57,441 bases of DNA from positions 1 to 57,441 of the forward strand of contig JAJFJB010000200.1 in assembly GCA_021774435.1 (NCBI GenBank). The letters are read 5' to 3'. Positions within the stretch are counted from its first letter, which is position 1. Each line of letters begins with the position of its first letter. The notes under the pieces were generated by a model. It was not told the origin of the DNA, searched no databases, and saw nothing but the letters and a program-made list of their open reading frames with translations. This document shows, one piece after another, positions 19,337 to 27,958 of this stretch. Position numbers and translations under genes: made by a program. Source of the DNA: Alphaproteobacteria bacterium. GTDB lineage: Bacteria; Pseudomonadota; Alphaproteobacteria; UBA8366; GCA-2717185.

Positions 19337-20110
19337 TTGAAGCTTTTTACCGCCACGATCTTATTACTGCTCCTGATCGGCAATACGGCAGCCTGGCCTA
19401 ACGCACTGACGGTCGATGGCAATGGCAAGGTCGTCGAAATTGTCGACGGCGACACGCTTATTTTAGAAGATGGACGCGAAATTCGCCTTGTCGGTATCCA
19501 GGCACCCAAACTGCCGCTTGGCCGCAAGAATTTCAAAACATGGCCGCTCGCCGATAAAGCGAAATCCGCTCTCCTCACACTTTCCCTCTACAAGACTGTG
19601 ACCTTGTCTTATGGCGGGCGTCGCGTCGACCGCTATAATCGGTTGCTCGCCCACCTCCATGACCCCGATGGCACCTGGATTCAGGGTGAGCTTCTGCGCC
19701 TCGGCATGGCGCGGGTATACAGTTTCAAGGACAACCGTGCCATGGTCGCCAACATGCTGGCAATCGAACAGCAGGCGCGCGTCGAGAAAAGGGGTATCTG
19801 GCGCCATCGTTTCTATACGGTGCGCAACGCTGAGAAGGTCCACCGCGACATCGGCAGCTTCCAACTCGTCGAAGGCTGGGTTCGAAAAGTCGCAGCGCTG
19901 CGAAAATACACCTTTCTGAATTTTGGCGACAATTGGCGCAACGATTTTACTGTCGCCGTTCGGGCCAATGCGCGGCACCTTTTCAAAAGCTCGGGGCTGG
20001 ACTTGAATTCTCTCGAGGGCCGATTGGTTCGGGTTCGTGGTTGGGTAAAATCGCGCAACGGCCCCATGATCGAGGCTTCTCATCCCGAACAGATAGAAAT
20101 TCTCCAATGA
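19337..20110 (+). CDS. Thermonuclease-like protein lacking catalytic acids, with C-terminal OB-like domain
   Basis: TTG start giving 257 residues that begin directly with a signal peptide or anchor (hydrophobic 4-15). The SNase fold is recognisable: V-D-G-D-T-L (36-41), R-L-V-G-I (50-54) and D-R-Y-N-R-L-L-A. However the canonical G-I-D-x-P-E reads G-I-Q-A-P-K: Gln55 replaces the calcium-binding Asp and Lys58 the catalytic Glu. A second domain (about 170-257) ending V-R-V-R-G-W-V and H-P-E-Q-I-E looks like an OB-type nucleic-acid-binding fold. It may bind rather than cut nucleic acid. Its stop overlaps an in-frame ATG of the following peptidase frame. Confidence 0.8.
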   Translation: MKLFTATILLLLLIGNTAAWPNALTVDGNGKVVEIVDGDTLILEDGREIRLVGIQAPKLPLGRKNFKTWPLADKAKSALLTLSLYKTVTLSYGGRRVDRYNRLLAHLHDPDGTWIQGELLRLGMARVYSFKDNRAMVANMLAIEQQARVEKRGIWRHRFYTVRNAEKVHRDIGSFQLVEGWVRKVAALRKYTFLNFGDNWRNDFTVAVRANARHLFKSSGLDLNSLEGRLVRVRGWVKSRNGPMIEASHPEQIEILQ

Positions 20111-20196
20111 AGACGGGAGATTTCATCTGCCGCCCCTTGCACCCAAGCGAAACGAGTTCGATATTCAGGAAAACTGATACGAAAAGGTCACCTGAA

Positions 20197-21663
20197 ATGG
20201 CGATAACGCGGCGGCACTTTTGCGGTTTGACGGCGTGCTCCTTTGCCGCCGGCCTTGGGAGCGGCTGCACCGTCAATCCCGCAACGGGAAGCCGGGATCT
20301 CATTCTGGTTGGGCCCAGCGAAGAAAAACAGATCGGACTCCGCGAGCACCCGAAAATTCTCGCCCAGTTCGGTGGCGTCTACGACGATACTGCGGCCGCC
20401 GGTTATGTCGCCAGTATCGGTGGTAAACTTGCGGCTACCACCGAAACACCGTCGCTCGGCTTCACCTTCACGCTGCTCGACAGTCCGATCGTAAATGCGT
20501 TCGCTCTGCCTGGCGGTTTCGTTTACATCTCACGCGGCCTGATGGCTCTCGCCGGCGATGAAGCGGAGCTGGCGGGTGTGCTCGGGCACGAAATTGGCCA
20601 TGTTGTCGCGCGCCACTCTGCGCAGCGCCAAAGCCAAGCCATGCTTGCGAACCTGGGCGTTGGGCTGTTGGGTGCGATCGCTGGCGGCGAGTCGTCCCAA
20701 CTGGCGGGCACGGTTGCGGGTTTGTATCTGCGGAGCTATTCGCGCGATCAGGAACTCGAAGCTGACATGCTTGGCATTCGCTATCTGCGCCGCGCCGGTT
20801 ACGATGTGAACGCCATGGCAAGTTTTCTGGAACGGCTGCGGGCCAATAGCCAGCTCGAATCGCAGATCGCCGGCCGGTCCCCTGATGAGGTCGACAACTA
20901 CGACATTACCGCGACGCACCCCCGAACCGTGGACCGCGTCCAACGTGCGATCACGCTTTCAGGCGTTTCGCCTAACGGCCTGCGCGATCGGGGGAAATAT
21001 CTTGGCGCTATCAATGGCATGATATTTGGTGATGGCCCGAAACAAGGCTATATCCTGGGTCGCCGCTTTGCACATTCCAAACTGCGGTTCGAATTTTCCG
21101 TGCCGGAAGGCTTTAAAGTGCAAAACAGGCCGGATCAGGTGGTCGCGACATCGAAGCGCGAAAAGGCCGGCTTATTCTTCAATGCCGAACCAAAGCCGTT
21201 CCGCGGTAGAATGACAGCCTACCTTTCGAGCATGTGGGCGCGAAGTGCGGCTTTGAACGATCTCGAGGCGATAAAGGTCAATGGACTGGATGCGGCAACA
21301 GGCTGGGTCCGCGCCCGCGATGGACGCGCTGACTACCGGTTGGTCGCAATCCGGTTTGATTCACAGCGTATCTTCCGTTTCGTTTTCGTCGCGCCGCCCG
21401 CGACGATGCGCCGGCTCGCGGAACGCTTCCAGCGCACGACCTATAGTTTTAAACGTTTAACGTCCGCTCAAGCCGCCGCCCTAAAGCCAAAGCGTTTGAA
21501 AATCATAGCGGTGGCGTCTTCAGATACGATCGCCAAATTAAGCAATCGCATGGCATTTGACGAATTTCGCCAGGAACGCTTTATGACCCTAAATGGCATC
21601 CGATCCGGGGAACGGCTCGCAGGGCAAAAACAGATCAAGATCGTTGTTCGCTCCAGCCGCTAA
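20197..21663 (+). CDS. M48-family metallopeptidase, lipoprotein, with LysM-like C terminus
   Basis: I chose the ATG at 20197 because a twin-Arg/lipoprotein signal starts there (R-R-H-F, then lipobox G-S-G-C24); an earlier ATG at 20107 is in frame. The 488 residues comprise the peptidase domain with zinc motif H131-E-I-G-H135 and third ligand Glu in E-L-E-A-D (about 188), then the T-H-P motif. A middle domain and a C-terminal stretch (about 430-488) with a LysM-like pattern follow. This resembles BepA-like quality-control proteases of the periplasm. The stop overlaps the convergent TPR gene by four bases. Confidence 0.9.
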   Translation: MAITRRHFCGLTACSFAAGLGSGCTVNPATGSRDLILVGPSEEKQIGLREHPKILAQFGGVYDDTAAAGYVASIGGKLAATTETPSLGFTFTLLDSPIVNAFALPGGFVYISRGLMALAGDEAELAGVLGHEIGHVVARHSAQRQSQAMLANLGVGLLGAIAGGESSQLAGTVAGLYLRSYSRDQELEADMLGIRYLRRAGYDVNAMASFLERLRANSQLESQIAGRSPDEVDNYDITATHPRTVDRVQRAITLSGVSPNGLRDRGKYLGAINGMIFGDGPKQGYILGRRFAHSKLRFEFSVPEGFKVQNRPDQVVATSKREKAGLFFNAEPKPFRGRMTAYLSSMWARSAALNDLEAIKVNGLDAATGWVRARDGRADYRLVAIRFDSQRIFRFVFVAPPATMRRLAERFQRTTYSFKRLTSAQAAALKPKRLKIIAVASSDTIAKLSNRMAFDEFRQERFMTLNGIRSGERLAGQKQIKIVVRSSR

Positions 21664-23081
21664 TTCGCAGGCAAGACGTCAAACGCTATGCTGATACGCG
21701 TGCCGTCCGTGTCATACGGTATTGTGCGATGGAAAAAATAGCTTGGGAATAGAACCAGCAAACCCGGTTCTGGTCGAATTGCCCGGGTCTCCGGTATTTG
21801 TTTCCAATGATATTCCGAACTCGGGAGACCAAATTCGATCCATCCCGCCCGATCAGCATCAGGATCTTCGACGATTTCTGGGACTCGCGCATAGTAGACG
21901 CCGCTAAGCCACGCAGATGGATGGATGTGCGGTGCCTGATAGCCGCCTTTGCCTTGCAGAACAATCGACCACGCCGTCAACTGCCATCGTTCCAACGGAT
22001 TAGCGACAAAGGGGTGGGATATGTCGGGATCAAGACGCCCAATATAACGCGACACGGCGCTCGTGATCATTACATGGAATGCCGCAATCGGCGTAGCGTA
22101 ATCGCCAAGCAACTCTCCCGTGTGCTTCCCGCCGCACGTGGCGTGGCTGGCCGGCGCCTCAACCAATGTCGGATGTGCCAGCATATGCGGGGCAAGGGAA
22201 TCATTGAACGTTGCCATATCCGCAAAACCGTTCGGCGTATTCGGATATTCAAGCGAGAGAAACCGATCAAAATCGACAAGTGACGCGACAGCGGCAATGT
22301 CACCATTCTCACCAAGCGCAATCGCTTTCGACGCGAGGACTCCAGCGTCACCGGGACGCCTCTCAAGGAAGCGATCGCACGCTTCGATGGCAGCGTCGGC
22401 CTGCCCCTGCTGGACGAGTACGTCCGCAAGATTTGTCGTCGCATCCGGATAGTGCGGATCGAGCGATGCCGCACGACGGAAAACATCGCCTGCTTCCGAC
22501 AGGCGATCAAGATGTTGCAACGTTACGCCATATCCCGATAAAGCCTGCGCATCATTAGGTGTCAGCCTGACGGCGCTCTCATATGACGCTAGCGCCTCGT
22601 CCAACCGGCCGAGACCACGTTGAGCATATGCCAATCCGGCATAAGCCGGCGCGTAGCGGGTATCGGCATCTATCGCACGCAAATATGCTGCAATGGCTTC
22701 GTCCGGCCGGCCAAGTTCGTGCAACGCGGTCGCCATATTGTAGTGGGCATCCGGAGAGCCAGGTGACAAGCTCGCGGCGCGACTGAAACATGTTAATGCG
22801 GTATCCAACTGACCAGCAGATTGATGAACGATACCCAAATTGAAATGCGCTTCATGGTCGTCGGGATAGCGTAAAATCGCCGTCTCCAGCATGGTGACGG
22901 CCTGCGCCGGGTTGCCAGACTGGAATGCCGCAACGGCACCGAGCTTCAATACTGTGGGGTGGAACGGCGCCTGTTCCATAATGCGTTCGAACGCCGCCCA
23001 CGCTTCCGTCGGCCGACCGTCCTGCAAATAACGCTGGGCACGGTCCAGAGCTGCGTTCAGTCGCTTTTGCCTCGCGCTCAC
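21660..23081 (-). CDS. TPR protein fused to a putative 2OG-Fe(II) oxygenase domain
   Basis: A 473-residue protein. Residues about 1-270 form seven or so TPR units with the A-x-x-x-x-G-x-x-x-x-A spacing. The C-terminal about 190 residues resemble the putative 2-oxoglutarate/Fe(II) oxygenase family often fused to TPRs. They contain H-I-H-P-S-A-W-L-S-G-V-Y-Y, a loop, then F-P-S-Y-F-F-H-R-T-I-P and R-I-S-I-A-F-D-V. The two histidine sites and the distal Arg fit metal and 2OG binding. Target unknown; the TPRs suggest a protein substrate. No operon partner is visible. Confidence 0.8.
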   Translation of the reverse strand: MSARQKRLNAALDRAQRYLQDGRPTEAWAAFERIMEQAPFHPTVLKLGAVAAFQSGNPAQAVTMLETAILRYPDDHEAHFNLGIVHQSAGQLDTALTCFSRAASLSPGSPDAHYNMATALHELGRPDEAIAAYLRAIDADTRYAPAYAGLAYAQRGLGRLDEALASYESAVRLTPNDAQALSGYGVTLQHLDRLSEAGDVFRRAASLDPHYPDATTNLADVLVQQGQADAAIEACDRFLERRPGDAGVLASKAIALGENGDIAAVASLVDFDRFLSLEYPNTPNGFADMATFNDSLAPHMLAHPTLVEAPASHATCGGKHTGELLGDYATPIAAFHVMITSAVSRYIGRLDPDISHPFVANPLERWQLTAWSIVLQGKGGYQAPHIHPSAWLSGVYYARVPEIVEDPDADRAGWIEFGLPSSEYHWKQIPETRAIRPEPGLLVLFPSYFFHRTIPYDTDGTRISIAFDVLPAN

Positions 23082-23212
23082 ATTACTCCCACTTGACGTC
23101 GCTTCCCCATTTGAATGCCTGACACGCGAACCAGATTAGACTCAACGCGCGCGATAATCACATTCAATACACCATCGATACAGGGAGTAACTACGAAAGT
23201 GAAGCCGTTCGG

Positions 23213-24097
23213 TCAGGCCTCAATGAGCAAATCGGCAGGCGCCTCGACATTCTCACTGATGACGTCTCGCATTTTGGTCATGGCGCGATGTTCGAGTTGG
23301 CGAACTCTTTCCTTACTGACACCGAGTTCCCGTCCGAGCTCTTCAAGAGTCGCGCCATCCTCGCGCAACCTTCGCCGCTTGATGATGATCTGCTCGCGCG
23401 GAGAAAGCTCTGAAAGCGCCATATCAAGCCAACGTGACCGGATTTCAGTATCGCACCTCGTGCGAACAACGCTTTCCGGCGTCGGGCGGGTATCAGCGAG
23501 AAAATCCTGCCAGCTGTCATCCGAACTATCCGCAATCATCGCGTTCAAGGATTGGTCGTTGGCGTTTAACCGGTTTTCCATCGACTCGACTTCGTGAAAT
23601 TTTACGCGCAGCTCCTTAGCAATTTTGCCGCGCCCTTCATCGTTCAGTCTGCCGGTCGATGTATCGGCAATCCGAGCACGCAGGCGTCGAAGATTGAAGA
23701 ATAAGGTTTTTTGAGCCGCCGTCGTACCCGTCCGTACAATGGACCAGTTGCGCAAGATATAGTCCTGAATGGCAGAGCGGATCCACCACGTTGCATAAGT
23801 CGAAAAGCGGACTTCCCGGTCAGGATCAAATTTCGCCGCCGCCTGAAGCAGTCCGACATTGCCTTCTTGAACCAAATCGCCCATCGGCAGGCCGTAATTT
23901 CGGAACCGCGCCGCGGTGCTCACAACGAGCCTCGTGTATGAGCGGACGAGTTTGTGCAAAGCTGCTTCGTCTTCATCGCCGCGCCAACGCCGCGCCAGTT
24001 CGAACTCGTCATCGCGTTCGAGCATAGGCTCGCGCATCGACGCTCGAATGTATCGCAGGTTGGCTTTCTGTGTATGTGGATCATCAATGTATGCCAT
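23213..24097 (-). CDS. rpoH: Heat-shock sigma factor RpoH (sigma-32 family)
   Basis: RNA polymerase sigma factor for heat and other stress responses. Region 2 (D-L-V-Q-E-G-N-V-G-L and F-S-T-Y-A-T-W-W-I-R), the RpoH box Q-K-T-L-F-F-N-L-R-R and region 4 with V-S-K-E-R-V-R-Q-L-E are all present. The most likely start is the ATG at 24097 (294 residues); two in-frame ATGs upstream (24124, 24118) lack better signals. Alphaproteobacteria often have two or more rpoH; the N terminus looks RpoH2-like, an inference. RpoH-like promoters precede degP and htpG in this window. Confidence 0.92.
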   Translation of the reverse strand: MAYIDDPHTQKANLRYIRASMREPMLERDDEFELARRWRGDEDEAALHKLVRSYTRLVVSTAARFRNYGLPMGDLVQEGNVGLLQAAAKFDPDREVRFSTYATWWIRSAIQDYILRNWSIVRTGTTAAQKTLFFNLRRLRARIADTSTGRLNDEGRGKIAKELRVKFHEVESMENRLNANDQSLNAMIADSSDDSWQDFLADTRPTPESVVRTRCDTEIRSRWLDMALSELSPREQIIIKRRRLREDGATLEELGRELGVSKERVRQLEHRAMTKMRDVISENVEAPADLLIEA

Positions 24098-24184
24098 TGC
24101 CGGCCTACTACCCTTCATTTGCATTGCTGGGATTTAACCCATCATTTAGGTAGGATATAGCATGAAACAGCATTGTTGTGAACA

Positions 24185-24212
24185 AAAAAAGACAAATTTG
24201 GTCTTCTTTTTG
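24185..24212 (-). terminator. AT-rich hairpin between rpoH and the phosphatase-like gene
   Basis: AAAAAAAGAC (24185-24194) against GTCTTCTTTTT (24202-24212) around a 7-base loop, with one mismatch. On the minus strand it would end the phosphatase-like transcript about 110 bases after its stop, with a long U-tract. It could also lie in the rpoH leader. Stem GC content is low. Confidence 0.4.
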
Positions 24213-24321
24213 CTTAACGAATTACTCCTGTATAAACATATAGTTACATTTTCGACCCCAAGGCTTTTTAGATCGATGGCATAGGAAGAATTATTCTACT
24301 GCTGAGATCGGAATATCAACG

Positions 24322-25125
24322 CTATACGCGAAGCCGTTCCAGTATATCGCCTTGCGGAGTGAGGCAATAAGCCGCCAACGACCCCCCAAAGCCGCAACCG
24401 GCATCAATCGTCAGCGTTGTCTCTGTTTCGACGACGCCACCGTGATCAGGATCATATCCGCGGACGATCCGACGAAAGCCCTCATAAGGTTTTTGGATCA
24501 TGGAGAATGATCTTCCCGCCCACCAAAAACTGTCGGTCTGGCGCAATAGCGACCGATCCGGATCGATACCAGCACTAACAAACAGGATTCCGCCAGACTG
24601 CGAAAGGGCGGCGCGCTTTAACGCACTCGTCATAGCTTCGTGGCCAGGTGCCGCACGAACGGCGTCGCGCAACTGATTCGTCCAGGTCGTTAAGGCAACG
24701 ACCCCCTTCTCCGCGTTCGAGAAGCCGTCTTCTGCGTTACCTTCATAGGATTTGAGCGTGGCCGCGACGCCGCGATCCATCATCCATGCGAGATCTTCCG
24801 CCGGGCGGTTGGAGAATTGCAATTGCAGAAGCTTTTGCCACATCTCCTCCTGCGCGCCACGAAGCAGGACAAAGTCGCCCTCATCCATATAGGGGGGAAT
24901 CGACAAAAACGTTCGCCGAAATCGAAGCAACTCCCCGACCGTCTCACGAACCGAATCCCCCACCCCCAGATAGTTCCCGAGATAGACGATGCGGTCACCG
25001 AATACGAGGCGTGAACTCAACGCCGCATGCAGCGCGATTAGCCTGTCGACATCTCCATGAATAGCGCCGACCGCCCAGATACGGCAAGGACGTTGAAGCG
25101 TGACAATACTCCGATCCTCGGTCAT
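24322..25125 (-). CDS. PPP-type metallophosphoesterase fold with metal ligands replaced (pseudophosphatase)
   Basis: The 267-residue product aligns throughout with bacterial serine/threonine phosphatase-like proteins but has lost nearly every metal ligand. G-D-I-H-G reads G-A21-I-H23-G. The Asp of G-D-Y-V-D-R-G is Asn51 in L-G-N-Y-L-G. R-G-N-H-E reads R-G-A91-Q92-E. The His of V-H-A-G is Ser184, and that of G-H-T is Tyr224. Structural parts such as I-D-A-G-C-G-F-G-G-S-L remain, and the frame is intact, so it is not a decaying gene. A binding or regulatory role is likely. It lies between carD and rpoH on the same strand. Confidence 0.75.
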   Translation of the reverse strand: MTEDRSIVTLQRPCRIWAVGAIHGDVDRLIALHAALSSRLVFGDRIVYLGNYLGVGDSVRETVGELLRFRRTFLSIPPYMDEGDFVLLRGAQEEMWQKLLQLQFSNRPAEDLAWMMDRGVAATLKSYEGNAEDGFSNAEKGVVALTTWTNQLRDAVRAAPGHEAMTSALKRAALSQSGGILFVSAGIDPDRSLLRQTDSFWWAGRSFSMIQKPYEGFRRIVRGYDPDHGGVVETETTLTIDAGCGFGGSLAAYCLTPQGDILERLRV

Positions 25126-25188
25126 GTGCGGCTCGCCCAGTTCCGGGGCGCCATTTCTTACAATCCTAAATGTGTAAGCGGTCCAGCG

Positions 25189-25689
25189 TTAAGCAGCCTG
25201 CAACACTGTTTCAAGCTGCTCGGAAGCAGTATCCTCGTCAATATCTTCTACCGCTGCAAGTTCCCGAACCAGACGGTCGAACGCCGCTTGGTAAATCTGC
25301 CGCTCACTATACGATTGATCGGGCTGATCAGCATTTCTATGTAAGTCGCGCACCACCTCGGCAATGGAAACGGGATTGCCGGAATTGATTTTAGCCTCAT
25401 ACTCCTGGGCGCGCCTGCTCCACATCGTCCGGCGGACCCGGCTTCGCCCCTTGAGTGTCTTCAAGGCAACTTTCATCTCGTCCTTCGACGATAGACGCCG
25501 TAGACCAGAAGTTTCTGCCTTCGAGACCGGCACTCTTAAAATCATGCGATCCTTGTGAAAATCGATGACAATCAACTTCAGTTTGTCGCCGGCGATTTCT
25601 TGATCTTCGAACCCCGTGACCTTACCGACACCATGGGTTGGGTAAACGACATAATCGCCCGTTGAAACCTTCAATTTCTTTTCGGTCAT
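25189..25689 (-). CDS. carD: CarD/CdnL-family RNA polymerase-binding regulator
   Basis: Binds the beta subunit of RNA polymerase and stabilises the open complex. The 166-residue length matches CdnL. The Tudor-like RNA polymerase interaction domain occupies the N terminus (G-D-Y-V-V-Y-P-T-H-G-V-G-K-V, about residues 11-24). The C-terminal helical domain contains R-x-x-W-S-R-R-x-x-E-Y-E-x-K and S-E-R-x-x-Y. Neighbours fdxA, S4 protein and helicase are the usual alphaproteobacterial context. Tandem TTAACCAAAC repeats lie about 70-90 bases upstream. Confidence 0.95.
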   Translation of the reverse strand: MTEKKLKVSTGDYVVYPTHGVGKVTGFEDQEIAGDKLKLIVIDFHKDRMILRVPVSKAETSGLRRLSSKDEMKVALKTLKGRSRVRRTMWSRRAQEYEAKINSGNPVSIAEVVRDLHRNADQPDQSYSERQIYQAAFDRLVRELAAVEDIDEDTASEQLETVLQAA

Positions 25690-25759
25690 ACGCCCTTCTC
25701 ATAATAAATTTCACGTCTGAATCGTGTCGTCGCGGACGGCAGGCCGGCGTTCCTAACGC

Positions 25760-25779
25760 TTAACCAAACTTAACCAAAC
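25760..25779. repeat. Tandem 10-base repeat upstream of carD
   Basis: TTAACCAAAC occurs twice in direct succession (25760-25769, 25770-25779). It lies in the 283-base gap between carD and fdxA, which holds no other gene I can see. TTAACC is the core of CtrA half-sites, but the TTAA spacing here is six bases rather than the usual seven. Confidence 0.5.
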
Positions 25780-25972
25780 ATCATCGCTACCGACAAAATT
25801 AAGCTGCGGACACCCGCTCACACGGTAGACCGCAGCAAATCGCTAAACCCGCACTCAACTACAACTATTGTCGGCAACGCCGAAATCAACAACTTTTGGC
25901 ATGCGACAATGCCGCCTTCCCTTAGTTTACAGGGGCAGTATACCACAATTTAGAGTTAAATCCCAGCGCCGC

Positions 25973-26308
25973 TCAAGGCGTGCCAGGGTTGGGGCTAAAA
26001 TGCTTCTCGAACTTACCCGTTTCATCTTTAAAGTCATCGGCATCCGCGGGGCTTTCACCCTTGCGCGTAATATTCGGCCATTGCTCCGCATATTCGCGAT
26101 TAATCTCAACCCATTTTTCAACGTCACTTTCCGTGTCCGGAAGAATCGCCTCCACCGGGCATTCGGGCTCGCAAACACCGCAATCGATACATTCGTCAGG
26201 GTGGATGACCAACATGTTCTCGCCGACGTAGAAACAATCGACCGGGCAGACCTCGACGCAATCCATATATTTGCACTTGATACAGTTCTCGTTGACGATG
26301 TACGTCAT
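25973..26308 (-). CDS. fdxA: Seven-iron ferredoxin FdxA
   Basis: Soluble electron carrier with [3Fe-4S] and [4Fe-4S] clusters. The 111-residue product has the N-terminal [13 protein letters not shown] signature. Cluster cysteines are C9, C12, C17, C21 in the first repeat and [12 protein letters not shown] in the second, followed by the long C-terminal tail usual for alphaproteobacterial ferredoxin II. It lies in the conserved hslR/helicase-fdxA-carD neighbourhood. Confidence 0.95.
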   Translation of the reverse strand: MTYIVNENCIKCKYMDCVEVCPVDCFYVGENMLVIHPDECIDCGVCEPECPVEAILPDTESDVEKWVEINREYAEQWPNITRKGESPADADDFKDETGKFEKHFSPNPGTP

Positions 26309-26374
26309 GTGGTGTTCTCCCTCGGTCCTTACGTTTACGCCTCGCGCAATCTGAGTTTGGACAAGTTTAACGTT

Positions 26375-26857
26375 TTAAAATCCCAAGCGTTCGCGCGCCT
26401 GTTTGCGTGCCGCGCCGCTTTCCTGATCAGTGACATACAAAAGTCCGGCAACCTGACGCAAGAGGCTTGCTTCAAAATCATGAAGTTCACCGTCCGAATA
26501 GGCGACCTCCCAAAGCATCTCTAGCATCCCGATACGCTCTTCATGACTGAAATTATCGCGCAACGTCCGTGTGAAACCATAGATTTCCGGTATCGCATCG
26601 ACAGTACCAATTGCGGCGTCTATCAGGGTACCTACAGACTCATCGTCCAACTCAAATCGGTTCTTTAGAATGGTGGTAATATGCGCGCGTTCGTCGTCAT
26701 CGAACGCACCATCGAGTCTAGCCGCCTCGACCATCAAGGCCGCTGCCGCCAAATGCAATTCGTCATGGCTGTGGCGCCCGTCATCGGATGCGGCACGGCC
26801 TCGGCGCTCTAACAGAAATTCACGAACTCTCAACAGCATGATCTCGGCATAATACAT
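26375..26857 (-). CDS. TerB-like (tellurite resistance TerB family) protein
   Basis: A 160-residue, all-helical acidic protein. The TerB-like pattern includes A-A-A-A-L-M-V-E-A-A-R-L-D-G-A-F-D-D-D-E (about residues 34-53) and A-Y-S-D-G-E-L-H-D-F-E near residue 125. Both are D-G-x-x-D/E clusters that can hold divalent metal. The family is widespread in alphaproteobacteria and its function is unclear; tellurite resistance should not be assumed. It lies upstream of fdxA, with a divergent DUF938 gene on its other side. Confidence 0.85.
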   Translation of the reverse strand: MYYAEIMLLRVREFLLERRGRAASDDGRHSHDELHLAAAALMVEAARLDGAFDDDERAHITTILKNRFELDDESVGTLIDAAIGTVDAIPEIYGFTRTLRDNFSHEERIGMLEMLWEVAYSDGELHDFEASLLRQVAGLLYVTDQESGAARKQARERLGF

Positions 26858-26957
26858 TGCCGCCGCCGTGTCACACCGTTTCGCCCCCTGTTCCCAAGAA
26901 TGTGTATGCCGGATGGCTTCTTGCAGCTATGCGCACGCATCGATATATAAACGCCGA

Positions 26958-27560
26958 ATGAATGATCCCCGACGCCATGCTCCTGCCACGTTGCGTAACC
27001 GTGAACCAATTCTTGCCGTCCTGCAGCGAATTTTGCCTCCCGATGGCCTCATCCTGGAATTGAATAGCGGAACCGGCGAACATGCCGCCTATATGGGACC
27101 ACGTCTCGCCCCAAGACGCTGGCAGCCCAGCGATATCGACGAAGCCGCGTGCACAAGCATTGCCGCCTATATCACAGAGTCTGATGCCGATAATTTGTTA
27201 CCGCCCCTGAATATCGACACCACGATAGACACCTGGCCAATCAACGAAGCGATGGCCGTTATTTCGATCAACATGATTCACATTGCCCCGTGGGAAGCCT
27301 GTCTCGGCCTCCTAGACGGTGCGGAAAGGCTGCTCACTTCGGGAGAAGGCATCCTTTACCTCTATGGCCCCTTTAAGCGAGATGGGGCGCATTCGGCCCC
27401 CTCCAACCAGTCATTTGACCAAAGCTTGCGATCTCAGGATTCGAGATGGGGCGTGCGCGATCTCGACGATGTCGTGTTCGAGGCCGGTGAACGGGGCCTC
27501 GAATTGAGTGAAATAATCGAAATGCCCTCGAACAACCTGTCCGTTATTTTCAAGAAATAG
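26958..27560 (+). CDS. DUF938 SAM-dependent methyltransferase-like protein
   Basis: The ATG at 26958 gives 200 residues starting N-D-P-R-R-H-A-P-A-T, the family's usual N terminus (M-x-D-x-R-x-x-A-P-A). The SAM-binding G1 loop L-E-L-N-S-G-T-G-E-H (about residues 34-43), the W-Q-P-S-D acidic loop, the I-N-M-I-H-I-A-P-W motif and Y-G-P-F all match DUF938. It is alone on the plus strand within a minus-strand block. Substrate unknown. Confidence 0.9.
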   Translation: MNDPRRHAPATLRNREPILAVLQRILPPDGLILELNSGTGEHAAYMGPRLAPRRWQPSDIDEAACTSIAAYITESDADNLLPPLNIDTTIDTWPINEAMAVISINMIHIAPWEACLGLLDGAERLLTSGEGILYLYGPFKRDGAHSAPSNQSFDQSLRSQDSRWGVRDLDDVVFEAGERGLELSEIIEMPSNNLSVIFKK

Positions 27561-27568
27561 CCAACTGG

Positions 27569-27958
27569 TCAGGGCCGTCCGATCAAGCGCTCGATTTCGC
27601 GGCGATGTTTCTTCGTTGGCCGTCCTGTTCCAGTATCACGAATTGCTGTTCCCTTTTGACGGTCCGGCTTGGGCTGGGCTTCGGGTGGATTGAGATCCTG
27701 ATAGAGACCCTGTGCTTCGGGTGCCGGCCCGCGTCGCGTTCCCAGAGCGACGATCTCGATCACACGGACATAGGGTCCTTTCGGAAATGTCACTACATCC
27801 CCGGCTTGAACGGTGTGATGGGACTTACGCACTACAGCTCGGTTTACTCTGAACCCACCCTGTGCAATCTGCTGCGTAGCGAGGGTCCGGCTTTTGAAGA
27901 GACGAGCATGCCAAAGCCATTTGTCGAGCCGTAGTTTTTCGGCACCGGGTTCCGTCAT
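27569..27958 (-). CDS. hslR: S4-domain RNA-binding protein, Hsp15/HslR family
   Basis: In E. coli Hsp15 binds stalled 50S subunits carrying nascent-chain tRNA. The 129-residue product begins with the S4 domain: R-L-D-K-W-L-W-H-A-R-L-F-K-S-R-T, then G-G-F-R-V-N and H-T-V-Q-A-G-D. It ends in a basic tail with K-K-H-R-R-E. Its start overlaps the helicase stop by four bases (ATGA), so the two are translationally coupled. Confidence 0.92.
   Translation of the reverse strand: MTEPGAEKLRLDKWLWHARLFKSRTLATQQIAQGGFRVNRAVVRKSHHTVQAGDVVTFPKGPYVRVIEIVALGTRRGPAPEAQGLYQDLNPPEAQPKPDRQKGTAIRDTGTGRPTKKHRREIERLIGRP

Noticed and set aside
24322..25125. Calling the phosphatase-like gene a pseudogene
   Set aside because: Frame, length and scaffold motifs are intact and the substitutions sit precisely at ligand positions, more like functional change than decay.
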